From positions 42,235 to 106,234 of the forward strand of contig VXRD01000170.1 in NCBI GenBank assembly GCA_009838845.1: a stretch of DNA of 64,000 nt. The letters run 5' to 3'. Made by a program: the position numbers and the translations under genes. The stretch is from Gemmatimonadota bacterium. GTDB taxonomy: Bacteria; Latescibacterota; UBA2968. The notes under the pieces are model-generated. The model was given only the letters and a program-made list of their open reading frames with translations. It searched no databases and was not told the DNA's origin. Positions 45,452-54,920 of the stretch are shown here, one piece after another. Each line of letters starts with the position of its first letter. Within the stretch, counting starts at the first letter, position 1.

Positions 45452-47560
45452 ATGATATCACCGCCATCATCTCATATCGGCATCGATATCGGCGGAACAT
45501 TTACCGACATTGCTGTCTTGGGCAGTGACGGTTCGCTCGCTGTCCGGAAGGTCCTTTCCACGCCGGAGGACTACGCCCGGGGTATCATTCAGGGGCTTCG
45601 CGGATTGATTGAAGATCGCCGGATTTCAGAGGTTTCCATTGAGAGAATCGCACATGCCACGACTGTTGCCACAAATGCGATCCTGGAAGGCAAGGGAGCC
45701 CGGACGGCCCTGATCACGACAAAAGGATTCCGAGACGTTCTCGAGATGCGACGGATTCGGATCCCCGAGCTTTACAACCTTTTTTATAGCCCGCCCAGTC
45801 CTCTTGTTCCACGCCGCCTGCGATTCGAATTGGATGAACGAATGGACTCTCGCGGCGGGGTGCGGGAACCTCTCCAGCAGGTGTCCCTGGAAAATGTCCT
45901 GAACACCGTGCAGCAGCAGGAGATCGAAGCACTGGCGATCTGTCTGCTCCATTCCTACGCCAACCCGGAGCACGAACTCCGGGCGGTCACCGCGGCCCGG
46001 GAGTCGCTTCCCGATGTATTTGTCACCGCCTCCTGCTAGGTCCTTCCTGAAATCCGCGAATATGAGCGTACGAGCACGACAGTGATTAATGCCTACCTCG
46101 GGCCGGTCGTGCAGCGATATCTGAATTCCCTGAGCGAACAACTCCAGTCAATGGGCATTCGCGCGCCGCTGGAGGTTCTGCATTCAGGGGGCGGAGTGAT
46201 GACAGCCGACTCGGCGCAGAAGAAGCCCGCCCACCTGATTGAATCCGGACCCGCGGCCGGGGTGATGGCCGCAGCCTGGATGGCCGGCAAAGCAGGCTAC
46301 ACAAACGTGATTACCCTGGACATGGGCGGCACAACCGCCAAGACCGCCATAGTTGAGAACGGAACCGTTGCCCGGACTTCCGAATATGAAGTCGGTGCCG
46401 GTATCAACCTGAGCAGCCGCCTGGTCAAAGGCGCAGGATATGCGCTCAAGCTGCCGGTCATCGATATCGCGGAGATCGGAGCCGGCGGCGGGAGTATCGT
46501 TTCGGTTGACCGGCACGGCCGGCTCCGGGTCGGGCCGGAAAGTGCCGGCGCTGACCCCGGGCCCGTCTGCTACGGGCTTGGAGGCGATGAGCCGACCTTC
46601 ACGGACGCCGCCGTCCTTCTCGGCTATCTCAGTCCCGATGCTCTGCTTTGCGGGAAGATGAAACTGGAGACAGATCAAGCGAGGAGGATATTCGAGGAGA
46701 AAGTGGCCAGACCGATGCAACAATGCCTGATGAAGGCCGCCTTTGGGGCTTTTACACTGGCCTGTGCGACCATGATCCGGGCCGTGAAGTCCGTTTCTAC
46801 GTATCGCGGAAGAGATCCGCGTGAGGCCGCCCTGTTGGCGTTCGGAGGGTGCGGGCCCCTCGTAGCCACAACCCTTGCACAGGCCCTGGGCATGCGAGAG
46901 GTGATTATTCCGCCGCATCCCGGCCTGTTCAGTGCCTTCGGGCTGCTTGTGTCCGAACCCGAGCATGAATCCGTCCGAACCTGGTGTCGCAGACTGGAAG
47001 AGGTCAGGCCCGAAGACTTGAACCGGCTCTATAGCGAACTCGAGTCGCAGGCGGTGGAGACGCTCGTTGCCGAAGGATATCGCCCCGAACAGATTCGAGT
47101 ACGGCGGCTTGCCGATTTGCGCTATGTCAACCAGACCACCGAACTGACCGTGCCTGCACCCGGCGTTCCGCTTGGACCCGGGGAACTAACGACATTGGCG
47201 GAGGCATTCGAGCAGGAGCACCTCACGACCTACGGCCACCGGGCAAACCATGACCCCATCGAACTGGTCAACCTCAGGATTGTCTCGAGCGTCATTCGGG
47301 AGTTCGGAGCGAATGAGCCCCGGGACCTGTTCCGTGCGGATCACCGGGAAGAGAACGTCGTAAAAAACGACTGCAGAAGAACCTTTTTCGGGCCGGCCGG
47401 CGATGATCTGAAAACCGTGGTTTGTTCACGGCAATCCCTCTGCGCTGCGCCCACTGGAGGACCTTTGATCATCGAAGAATTGGACTCAACCACCGTCGTG
47501 CCGCCAGGTTGGCAGGCATCTTTGGACGGCTTCCAGAACATCATTCTTCGACATGCCTGA
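45452..47560 (+). pseudogene. Hydantoinase A / N-methylhydantoinase subunit, interrupted by in-frame TAG
   Basis: The reading frame encodes a full HyuA of 702 codons: IGIDIGGTFTDIAVL at the N-terminus, the ATP-site DMGGTTAKTA, GAGGGSIVSVD and a C-terminal EELDSTTVVPPGW. Codon 196 (46037-46039) is TAG, in the same frame as all downstream sequence. Paralogues in this window have Asp or Glu at this place (SSDVLP, SSEVSP), so a single GAG-to-TAG change explains it. TAG serves as the normal stop of other genes here (for example at 10520, 20474 and 50524), which argues against general recoding. A GTG at 46082 could restart translation of the C-terminal part. Ribosome-binding site AGGAGG precedes 45452. 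Confidence 0.85.
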
Positions 47561-47581
47561 CCACGGTGTGAGAGAGTGGAC

Positions 47582-50524
47582 ATGAACAAGACAGACCCTG
47601 TAACTCTTGAAGTCATTCGCAACGCCCTGGAAATGATCGCTGATACAATGGCGCTTGTGCTGATGCGCAGTGCCTATTCATCAGTGGTGCGAGATTCCAT
47701 GGACTATTCCACCGCGCTGTTTGACGCAAAAGGCAGAATGATCGCCCAGGGTCTCACGACCGCGCTGCATCTCGGCTCGTTTCCCGTGGCCATCGCAGAA
47801 CTCACCCGGGCATATGAAGACAGAATACATGCGGACGATGTGTTTATTACCAATGACCCTTATGGTGCCGGCGGCATGCATCTGCCGGATATCTATCTCA
47901 CCCTGCCCATATTTTTTGCTGGCGTACTGGAGGGCTTTGCGGTTGCCCTTGTCCACCATGCAGACGTTGGCGGGATCGCACCCGGGAGCAATACGTCGTT
48001 CTCCACCGAGATCTACCAGGAAGGTCTCCGCATTCCACTCGTCAAACTTTACGACCGGGGAACACCCAATGATACGGTATTCAAATTTATTGAAAAAAAT
48101 GTCAGGGTACCTGTGGAAGTCGCGGGCGATATGCGCGCCCAGCTCGCTGCCTGCCGCCAGGCTGAACAGGCCTATATGCAGCTTCTGGAAAAATATGGAT
48201 CGGATTCGCTGGGGCATTATCTCAACCAACTTCTCGAACTCGCCGAACGCATGATGCGGGAAGAGATTCAGGCCATCCCAGACGGCAGCTATGAGTTCAC
48301 GGATTTCATCGACGGTCTGGGCAGCGAACCGGAACCGATCCGGTTTCAGGCGACCATCACGATTGCCGGCGAGGAGGCAGTCGTGGACTGGAGCGGGAGC
48401 GCGCCGCAGGTGAAAGGCGGCATTAATGCGCCCTTCCCGATGACTCTCTCAGCATCCTACCTTGCTTTCCGATGTCTGGGAGGGCGTGATATCCCCAACA
48501 ATGAGGGTTATATGCGGCCCATCCGGGTTCTCGCACCGGAGGGTACGATTATGAACCCCGTCCTGCCTGCCGCCTGCTCAACCCGCGGGATTACGGGCTT
48601 TCGGATGCTGGACACCCTTCTGGGCGCGCTGGCCGGAGCCGTTCCGGACCGTGTGCCGGCGGCAGGGGAGGGCGGCGCAACGTTTCCCTCGATTGGCGGT
48701 TATCACGAGGGCGAGCCATTTGTCTTTACAGAATCCGTTCTCGGCTGTTCAGGCGGTCGGCCGGATCGCGACGGCGCCGAAGGCGTTCCCAATCCCGGCG
48801 CCAATCAATCTAACCAGCCCGTCGAACTCATCGAAGCACGTCACCCCATTGAGATATTGCAGTACGGCCTGGTCATGGATTCCGGCGGACCGGGAAAATA
48901 CCGGGGCGGGTTGGCGCTCATGAGAGAATACAGGATCCTTGCGGAGGAAGCCGTTTTGAGCATGCGATCAGATCGACGGGCGCATCCGCCGTACGGACTA
49001 CAGGGCGGCCTTTCCGGGTCTCCAACCTGCAATACTCTCTATTCCGGTCCGAACCAATCACTTCTTCCTGTGCTTCCAAGCGAAGCGATCGTGTTAAGGA
49101 AAGGAGAGATCCTGCGCCATCTTCAGGCAGGCGGCGGCGGCTGGGGCACGCCTGTGGAACGGAATCCTCAAATGGTCCTGGAAGATGTACGGAATGATAA
49201 GGTCAGCCTCGAGCAGGCCAGGGAAGTTTATGGTGTGGTAATCGACCCCCTAACACTGAGTATGGATGAAGAGGCAACAGCCACGACCCGGCAGAGGATG
49301 CTGGCAGCAGGCGAACATGAAAATAGGGCATCGGCGGATCTCTCTGCAGAAGACCTTTCCAGGATACCGAGTCGGGCGGCCCTGGCCGGCAGGGTCAGCT
49401 CGAAGGAAATGGCGGACCGCGTCGCCTCGTTCCATGTCGTGGGAAGCGAAGTCCTGTCGCTCAAGGGTTCGCCCGCCTGGCCGCCGCCGGAACATGTCCT
49501 GGCCGCCGCCGAACAGGCCATAGGCGAGAATGCAATGGCCCCTTCCAACGGCTTCCCCGAACTTCGGAAAGCCATCGCGGCAAGATGGGAAACCGATGAC
49601 GGGATCCGACCGGACTCGGATACGGAGATCCTGATCACGCACGGCGCCATGCATGCCATGAGCATCGCGTTTCTGGCGCTGCTCGCGCCGGGCGACGAGG
49701 TTCTGATGTTCAGTCCGGGATTTCAATTTGGCGGACCGCTTCACCTCGCCGGCGCCGTCGCGGTCTGCGTGCCGACTCACCAGGAACAGAACTGGCGCTG
49801 GGACCTCGAGGCCATGGAAGCGGCCTGTTCGTCAAGGACCCGCATGGTGATCCTGAATTCGCCCGGAAATCCGACAGGATATGTGGCGTCAAAGAGAGAT
49901 CTCGAGGCGGCCGCGGAGCTGGCCCTCAGGCACAATCTCTTGATTCTCTCTGACGAGTGCTACGACAAGATGGTCTATGACGGGCGAAAGCACTTGAGGG
50001 CGGCCTCCATTCCAGAGATCCGGGACCGGCTGCTGACATTGTGCAGTTTTACCAAGAGCTATGCGATGCAGCCGTGGCGGTTGGGGTATATTGTCGGGCC
50101 CCCGGACCTGATATCTGCTTGCCGGAAGGTGCTTGAGTGGAATGTGCTCACCTGCAGCCATATCGCCCAGCGGGCAGCGCAGGCGGCATTGGAGGGACCG
50201 CAGGACTGGGTGCACGAGATTGCCAGGCGGTACCAGCAGTACCGTGACCTGATGATAGAGGGCCTGGACCGGGCACCGGGGATTTCCTTTGCCGTCCCGG
50301 CAGGAGCGCCATTTCTATTTCTGAACATACGCGGACTCGGCCTTCCCAGCGCGGAATTTGCCGAAGCGCTGCTTTCAGAATACGGCGTCGCTGTCGAGCC
50401 CGGCGGACCGTACGGGTCCGGAGACCATGTAAGGCTCATGTTCGGCGGTACCGAAAAGACCATACAGGAGGCAGCAAACCGATTCCGGAAGATAGTGGGC
50501 AACCTTGCGTTGTCCGGTCAGTAG
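47582..50524 (+). CDS. Hydantoinase B fused to PLP-dependent aminotransferase
   Basis: 980 residues in one uninterrupted frame (an in-frame GTG lies two codons earlier). Residues 1 to about 570 are a complete HyuB/oxoprolinase beta-type domain: DPVTLEVIRNALEMIADTM, NDPYGAGGMHLPDI, HHADVGG, YRGGLALMREYRI and the terminal GGGGWGTP. A linker of about 35 residues follows. From about residue 605 to the end is a class I/II aminotransferase: SNGFPELRKAIAARW, NSPGNPTGYV, SDECYDKMVYDG and the PLP lysine Lys825 in SFTKSYAMQPWRLGYI, ending FGGTEKTI. The two enzymes would couple ring-opening of a cyclic amide to transamination of the released amino acid. The intact HyuB at 56991 lacks the second part. 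Confidence 0.9.
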   Translation: MNKTDPVTLEVIRNALEMIADTMALVLMRSAYSSVVRDSMDYSTALFDAKGRMIAQGLTTALHLGSFPVAIAELTRAYEDRIHADDVFITNDPYGAGGMHLPDIYLTLPIFFAGVLEGFAVALVHHADVGGIAPGSNTSFSTEIYQEGLRIPLVKLYDRGTPNDTVFKFIEKNVRVPVEVAGDMRAQLAACRQAEQAYMQLLEKYGSDSLGHYLNQLLELAERMMREEIQAIPDGSYEFTDFIDGLGSEPEPIRFQATITIAGEEAVVDWSGSAPQVKGGINAPFPMTLSASYLAFRCLGGRDIPNNEGYMRPIRVLAPEGTIMNPVLPAACSTRGITGFRMLDTLLGALAGAVPDRVPAAGEGGATFPSIGGYHEGEPFVFTESVLGCSGGRPDRDGAEGVPNPGANQSNQPVELIEARHPIEILQYGLVMDSGGPGKYRGGLALMREYRILAEEAVLSMRSDRRAHPPYGLQGGLSGSPTCNTLYSGPNQSLLPVLPSEAIVLRKGEILRHLQAGGGGWGTPVERNPQMVLEDVRNDKVSLEQAREVYGVVIDPLTLSMDEEATATTRQRMLAAGEHENRASADLSAEDLSRIPSRAALAGRVSSKEMADRVASFHVVGSEVLSLKGSPAWPPPEHVLAAAEQAIGENAMAPSNGFPELRKAIAARWETDDGIRPDSDTEILITHGAMHAMSIAFLALLAPGDEVLMFSPGFQFGGPLHLAGAVAVCVPTHQEQNWRWDLEAMEAACSSRTRMVILNSPGNPTGYVASKRDLEAAAELALRHNLLILSDECYDKMVYDGRKHLRAASIPEIRDRLLTLCSFTKSYAMQPWRLGYIVGPPDLISACRKVLEWNVLTCSHIAQRAAQAALEGPQDWVHEIARRYQQYRDLMIEGLDRAPGISFAVPAGAPFLFLNIRGLGLPSAEFAEALLSEYGVAVEPGGPYGSGDHVRLMFGGTEKTIQEAANRFRKIVGNLALSGQ

Positions 50525-50639
50525 TGCTTCTCGAAGATAGTGTCCAGCGCCATCGTTAGCACTGTATGCAGCGAGAATCGTTCGTGCAGAATTTCTCATT
50601 GATCAGCCGACAGATTCTTTTGTTTTAGAAGGAGACGCT

Positions 50640-52061
50640 ATGACTACATCCGACCGACCCAATGTCCTCCGGGCCGGCGGTGCGCTGATTGACATAACGC
50701 CGAACGCAGGCACACACTTGGGCGGCACGTGGGGCGTGTTACGCGATGCGCGCACGGTGGCGGAACCGCTATACACCCGGGCTCTCGTGCTGGAATCCCG
50801 CACACGGAAACTCTGTATCGTCCAACCAGACCTGGAAATCGCCACGCTTCCGTGGACGCAGAAGATTCGCCAGAGCATTGAGCGCCGCTGTGGAATCGCG
50901 CCCGACGACATCATGGTACATCTTCCGCAATCCCATTCCACGCCGCCCCTCGGCAACTTTGTCATCGACGAGGCGCTGCCCAACATTCCGCCTGAACTAG
51001 AGTACCTCCGCGGCTCCCAATCTGAGTACTGCGAGTACGCCGTCGGCAAAATCCTTTCGTGCGTTGAAGCCGCGGACAAAGCCTTGCATCCGGTCCAACT
51101 CGGCGCGGGCCGGGCGGTCCGTGATGATCTGGCCTTTAATCGGAGGGGAGTAACTCGCGACGGGGGCATAGTGATGCCGGGACAGTTCTCCAGGGCGTCC
51201 AGGCCGCTGGGCCCCACGGACATCGCCTTCCTCGAAGGTCCGACGGACCCCGAGGTGGGGATGGTGTGTCTGCGCAATGAGAAAATGAAGATGAGCGCTA
51301 TGCTCCTTCACTTCACGTGCCATCCGGTCAATGTGTTCGCCACGCAGCACTACACCGTCTCGCCGGACTGGCCGGGCGTTTGGTGCGCCGGGATGCAGGA
51401 GGAATGCGGTGAAACGTGCGTTCCCCTGGTGCTCAACGGTTGCTGCGGCAACATAAACCCGTGGCCCGCATTCCACGCCGATTTCGTCCCGGACCACCGG
51501 CGCATGGGGCGCGCGCTGGCCGAGACCTCACGGCACATCCTCAGTGCACTCACCTTCGAAGAAGAGGCCACGCTGGACGCACGAGTGAAGCTCGTCCCGC
51601 TCCCCTTGAAGAAGGCCGATTCCGCCGACCGCGCAGCCGCCGAGAAGCTCCTTGCCGAGCACCCCGAGCCACGCTGGGATGAAGATAGTACGCCTCGCCG
51701 CGTGAACGCCGATTGGATGGATGCGGCCATGCTGATGAGCGTGGAGCTTGAGCGCGAGCGCTCCCCAGAGCTCGCCTATGAGATTCAAGTCATGCGCATC
51801 GGCGACATCGCCCTCGTCGGACTCCCCGGCGAGCCCTTCGTCGAAGGCCAACTGGAGATCAAAGTCCGGTCGCCCTTCCCCTATACTTTCGTCGCCCACA
51901 ACACAACCGACTTCGCCGGCTACATCGCCCCGCGCCACAGTTACCCGCGGGGCGGGCATGAGATTCGTAACAAGCCGGCGAAGTGGGCAAAGGTGGAGCC
52001 GGGGTGTCTGGAGAAGATCGTGGAGGAGGCGGTGAGGTTGCTGGACGAGATTGGGACCTAA
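50640..52061 (+). CDS. Neutral-ceramidase-like protein, paralogue 2
   Basis: 473 residues, clearly similar to the gene at 40961 through most of its length (shared RAVRDDLAFNRRGV-type segment, PLGPTDI, LEGPTDPEVGM, HFTCHPVNVFA, NGCCGNINPWPAF, LPGEPFVEGQLEIK). Candidate zinc ligands are the His in HLPQSHSTP (near residue 103), the His in TCHPV and the Glu in PGEPF. No export signal. An amidase role on a non-ceramide substrate is the best guess from the family. AGAAGGAGA lies six bases before the ATG. It is downstream of the HyuB-aminotransferase fusion (115 bp) and directly before an acyl-CoA ligase. Confidence 0.85.
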   Translation: MTTSDRPNVLRAGGALIDITPNAGTHLGGTWGVLRDARTVAEPLYTRALVLESRTRKLCIVQPDLEIATLPWTQKIRQSIERRCGIAPDDIMVHLPQSHSTPPLGNFVIDEALPNIPPELEYLRGSQSEYCEYAVGKILSCVEAADKALHPVQLGAGRAVRDDLAFNRRGVTRDGGIVMPGQFSRASRPLGPTDIAFLEGPTDPEVGMVCLRNEKMKMSAMLLHFTCHPVNVFATQHYTVSPDWPGVWCAGMQEECGETCVPLVLNGCCGNINPWPAFHADFVPDHRRMGRALAETSRHILSALTFEEEATLDARVKLVPLPLKKADSADRAAAEKLLAEHPEPRWDEDSTPRRVNADWMDAAMLMSVELERERSPELAYEIQVMRIGDIALVGLPGEPFVEGQLEIKVRSPFPYTFVAHNTTDFAGYIAPRHSYPRGGHEIRNKPAKWAKVEPGCLEKIVEEAVRLLDEIGT

Positions 52062-52143
52062 AGGATTGTGCGGGTTTATGATTGCGGGGGCATGCCGGAC
52101 CCCGATTGGGTCTTTACACGACGGTCCCGAGGAGGATTTGCCA

Positions 52144-53685
52144 TTGAATGTCGCTCATCTGGTAGCTAGAGCGGGGACCACTTTCAGCGAAAAGCCCGCG
52201 ATCGCAATTGGTAAGAATGCGTACTGCTCCTACGGAGACCTCTACAGTCGCGTATCGACCATGGCAGGTCGATTCCTCGATCAACTCCATCTCAAACCCG
52301 GGGACCGCATCGCACTCGCCATGCAGAACTGTGCGGAATTCCTCGAAGTGATGTACGCTGCCTGGCATGCCGGGCTGTGTACAGTCCCGATCAACGCCAG
52401 GCTGCATGCGCGTGAGTTTCAGTATATCCTCGAGAACTCAGGCGCCCGCTGCTGTTTTGTCACCGCTGACTTGCTTGAGACGATTGATTCGCTTCGCGAT
52501 CTGATACCTTCGCTCGAGTATGTGGGCTGTGTATCCTCATCCGATTACAAATCCCTGCGACAGGGCAAATCGGTTCGGATGGCAGAACGTTCGTCCGACG
52601 ATCCCGCCTGGATATTCTACACGAGTGGTACGACGGGTCGCCCCAAGGGAGCTGTGTTGAGTCATCGCAACTTGATGGCGTTGACACTGAATTACTTTGT
52701 CGATGTCGATGCGGTCTCATCAGAAGATTGCATCCTGCATGCAGCTCCCCTCTCCCACGGCTCGGGTCTGTACAACCTCTCCCACGTCGCTGTTGCGGCA
52801 AAACAGGTCATCCCGGCGAGTGGCCGGTTCAATCCTGATGAAGTTTTCGACCTGATTGTCTCCCACGAAGGGATGACGATTTTCGCAGCGCCGACAATGG
52901 TGAAACGACTGGTCGATCATCCCACCAGCCGTAGCGCCAATACGTCAAACTTAAAAACGATCGTGTACGGCGGTGCGCCGATGTATGTAGCCGATCTGAA
53001 GCAGGCCATAAATCTATTTGGCAACAAGCTGGTTCAGATCTACGGTTTAGGCGAAAGCCCGATGACGATTACGGCGTTGTCGAAAGGGCTGCATGCCGAG
53101 AAAGATCATGCTCGGTTTGAAGAACGGCTTCAATCGGTGGGGGTCCCTCAGTCGGTGGTCGAAGTCAGGGTGGTCGATTCGAATGACCGGGTGCTCCCTC
53201 CTGGCGAAATAGGCGAAGTGATTGTCAGGGGTGATGTTGTCATGTGTGGATACTGGGAAAATCCGGAAGCAACCGAAACGACCATGCGAAACGGCTGGCT
53301 GCATACGGGCGACATGGGTACGTTCGACGAGGACGGGTTTTTGACGTTGAAGGATCGCTCAAAGGATCTCATTATCAGTGGAGGCTCCAACATCTATCCC
53401 CGGGAGGTGGAGGAGGTCCTGCTGATGCATGGAGCCGTCCAGGAGGTATCGGTGATCGGCCGGCCACATCCAGAATGGGGGGAGGAGGTTGTTGCTTTTG
53501 TTGTGGCGGGGGATGGCCGTGAAAAGATGGAGGACGAGCTGGATGTGCTCTGTCTCGATCATATCGCTCGCTTCAAGCGCCCCAGGGCCTATTTCTTTGT
53601 GGATAGTTTGCCCAAAAACAACTACGGAAAGATCCTGAAAACTGAGTTGCGACAGTGGCTGGATAAAGAAGACCTTGCAGGGTAA
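52144..53685 (+). CDS. AMP-dependent acyl-CoA synthetase/ligase
   Basis: 513 residues from a TTG with GAGGAGG seven bases upstream, giving the usual family start (NVAHLVARAG); an ATG at 52078 in the same frame would add 22 residues unlike the family. Motifs: ATP/AMP loop FYTSGTTGRPKGA (near residue 170), YGLGESP, WLHTGDMG, KDRSKDLIISGGSNIYPREVEE and the C-terminal lysine in NNYGKILK. It activates a carboxylic acid to its CoA thioester through an acyl-adenylate. Placed between a ceramidase-like amidase and a threonine aldolase, it could activate the acyl chain released by the amidase. Confidence 0.9.
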   Translation: MNVAHLVARAGTTFSEKPAIAIGKNAYCSYGDLYSRVSTMAGRFLDQLHLKPGDRIALAMQNCAEFLEVMYAAWHAGLCTVPINARLHAREFQYILENSGARCCFVTADLLETIDSLRDLIPSLEYVGCVSSSDYKSLRQGKSVRMAERSSDDPAWIFYTSGTTGRPKGAVLSHRNLMALTLNYFVDVDAVSSEDCILHAAPLSHGSGLYNLSHVAVAAKQVIPASGRFNPDEVFDLIVSHEGMTIFAAPTMVKRLVDHPTSRSANTSNLKTIVYGGAPMYVADLKQAINLFGNKLVQIYGLGESPMTITALSKGLHAEKDHARFEERLQSVGVPQSVVEVRVVDSNDRVLPPGEIGEVIVRGDVVMCGYWENPEATETTMRNGWLHTGDMGTFDEDGFLTLKDRSKDLIISGGSNIYPREVEEVLLMHGAVQEVSVIGRPHPEWGEEVVAFVVAGDGREKMEDELDVLCLDHIARFKRPRAYFFVDSLPKNNYGKILKTELRQWLDKEDLAG

Positions 53686-53840
53686 TGAGGTGAAAAATTC
53701 CAGAATTCGAGCCTTCTCTGGGTGTCACGATGCCCTGCAGAGAACCATGAAACCTGGTGAGAGACGGAGAAAGCAGCGAAGTTGCAGGGAGGAAAGACCA
53801 TAGCTGCTGACGCCCATGGCCATCAGGTGGTGATAGGAAC

Positions 53841-54920
53841 ATGATGTGCGAGAACATTGCTGACGGCGGTGCAGCTCAGGTCGTCGATCTCAGATCGGAC
53901 TTTGTTGCCCGACCAACTCCGGCCATGGTTGAAGCCATGCTGCGTGCTGCGAGGCAACCCTGCGGCTTCGGGCTGCGCGAAGACACGATCGTTGCCGACC
54001 TTGAAAATCGCGCGGCGGAGGTCATTGGAAAGGACGACGCTCTTTTTGTGCCGACTTGCACGATGGCCAACCAAATTGCGCTACATATTCATTGCAGGCC
54101 CGGTGAGTTGTTCGTAACGGAAGCCTACGCCCACGTGGTGACGTCGGAGTCTGCCGCCACCGCCGCGCTGTCCGGTGCCATGCCGAAGATGCTCCCGGCC
54201 CAGGCCGGTGCGCTTGACCTCGACGCTTTGCGTGATTCCCTCCGACACAGCGATGCACAGCACCCGCGCCCCGCCGCAGTCGCCCAGGAAAACACGCACG
54301 TGCGTTCTGGAGGTCGTGTCGTGCCCACGGCACACATGACAGCTATTTACGACATCGCCAGCAGTCAGGAGGTACCGGTGCACCTTGACGGCGCGCGGAT
54401 CTTCAATGCAGCCGTCGCCTCAGGAATCCCGGCGCGTGACATCGCCATGACATGCGATACCGTTTCCTTCAATCTCAACAAAGGACTTGGTGCGCCACTC
54501 GGCGCGATCCTTGCCGGACCCGATGGGTTCATCGCCGAGGCAGTGCGCATCAGACAAATGTTCGGCGGCGGTTGGCGACCGGCCGGCATTGTTGCCGCGG
54601 CAGGTATCGTTGCGCTCGAGACGATGATCGAACGACTGCACATAGATCACACCACTGCGCGACAACTGGCAAATGGTCTGTCTTCCCAGCCAACTCTTAG
54701 TATTGACAAGTCCCAGGTGGAGTCTAACATCGTGCTCGCACGTCCAGACACAATGCGCCCCGAAACCCTTGCCGCCGCGCTTGAACGTGAGGGCGTGCTG
54801 GTTTTACCGTTCGGCGATGACGTGCGTCTTGTGACCCATCACGAAATCACTGAGAACGCCGTTGAGATCACACTGAAGGCGTTTCACTCAGTTCTCAGTG
54901 GAGCATCCCATGGCCCATAG
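53841..54920 (+). CDS. Low-specificity threonine aldolase-like beta-eliminating lyase
   Basis: 359 residues, fold-type I PLP enzyme: DLRSDFVARPTPAM at the N-terminus, GLREDTIVADLENRAAE, FVPTCTMANQIAL, HLDGARIFNAAV with the PLP-contact Asp, and the Schiff-base Lys214 in NLNKGLGAPLGA. L-threonine aldolases split beta-hydroxy-alpha-amino acids to glycine and an aldehyde. Typical members read DGARLxNA; the conserved His/Arg set appears kept. The 3' end overlaps the next gene by 11 bp (stop 54918-54920 versus ATG 54910), so it is coupled to HyuA. Bases 53686-53840 hold no recognisable feature. Confidence 0.9.
   Translation: MMCENIADGGAAQVVDLRSDFVARPTPAMVEAMLRAARQPCGFGLREDTIVADLENRAAEVIGKDDALFVPTCTMANQIALHIHCRPGELFVTEAYAHVVTSESAATAALSGAMPKMLPAQAGALDLDALRDSLRHSDAQHPRPAAVAQENTHVRSGGRVVPTAHMTAIYDIASSQEVPVHLDGARIFNAAVASGIPARDIAMTCDTVSFNLNKGLGAPLGAILAGPDGFIAEAVRIRQMFGGGWRPAGIVAAAGIVALETMIERLHIDHTTARQLANGLSSQPTLSIDKSQVESNIVLARPDTMRPETLAAALEREGVLVLPFGDDVRLVTHHEITENAVEITLKAFHSVLSGASHGP

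Noticed and set aside
45452-47560. General reassignment of TAG to an amino acid
   Set aside because: TAG ends several other intact genes in this window (10520, 18793, 20474, 50524, 54920), so a genome-wide change is unlikely.
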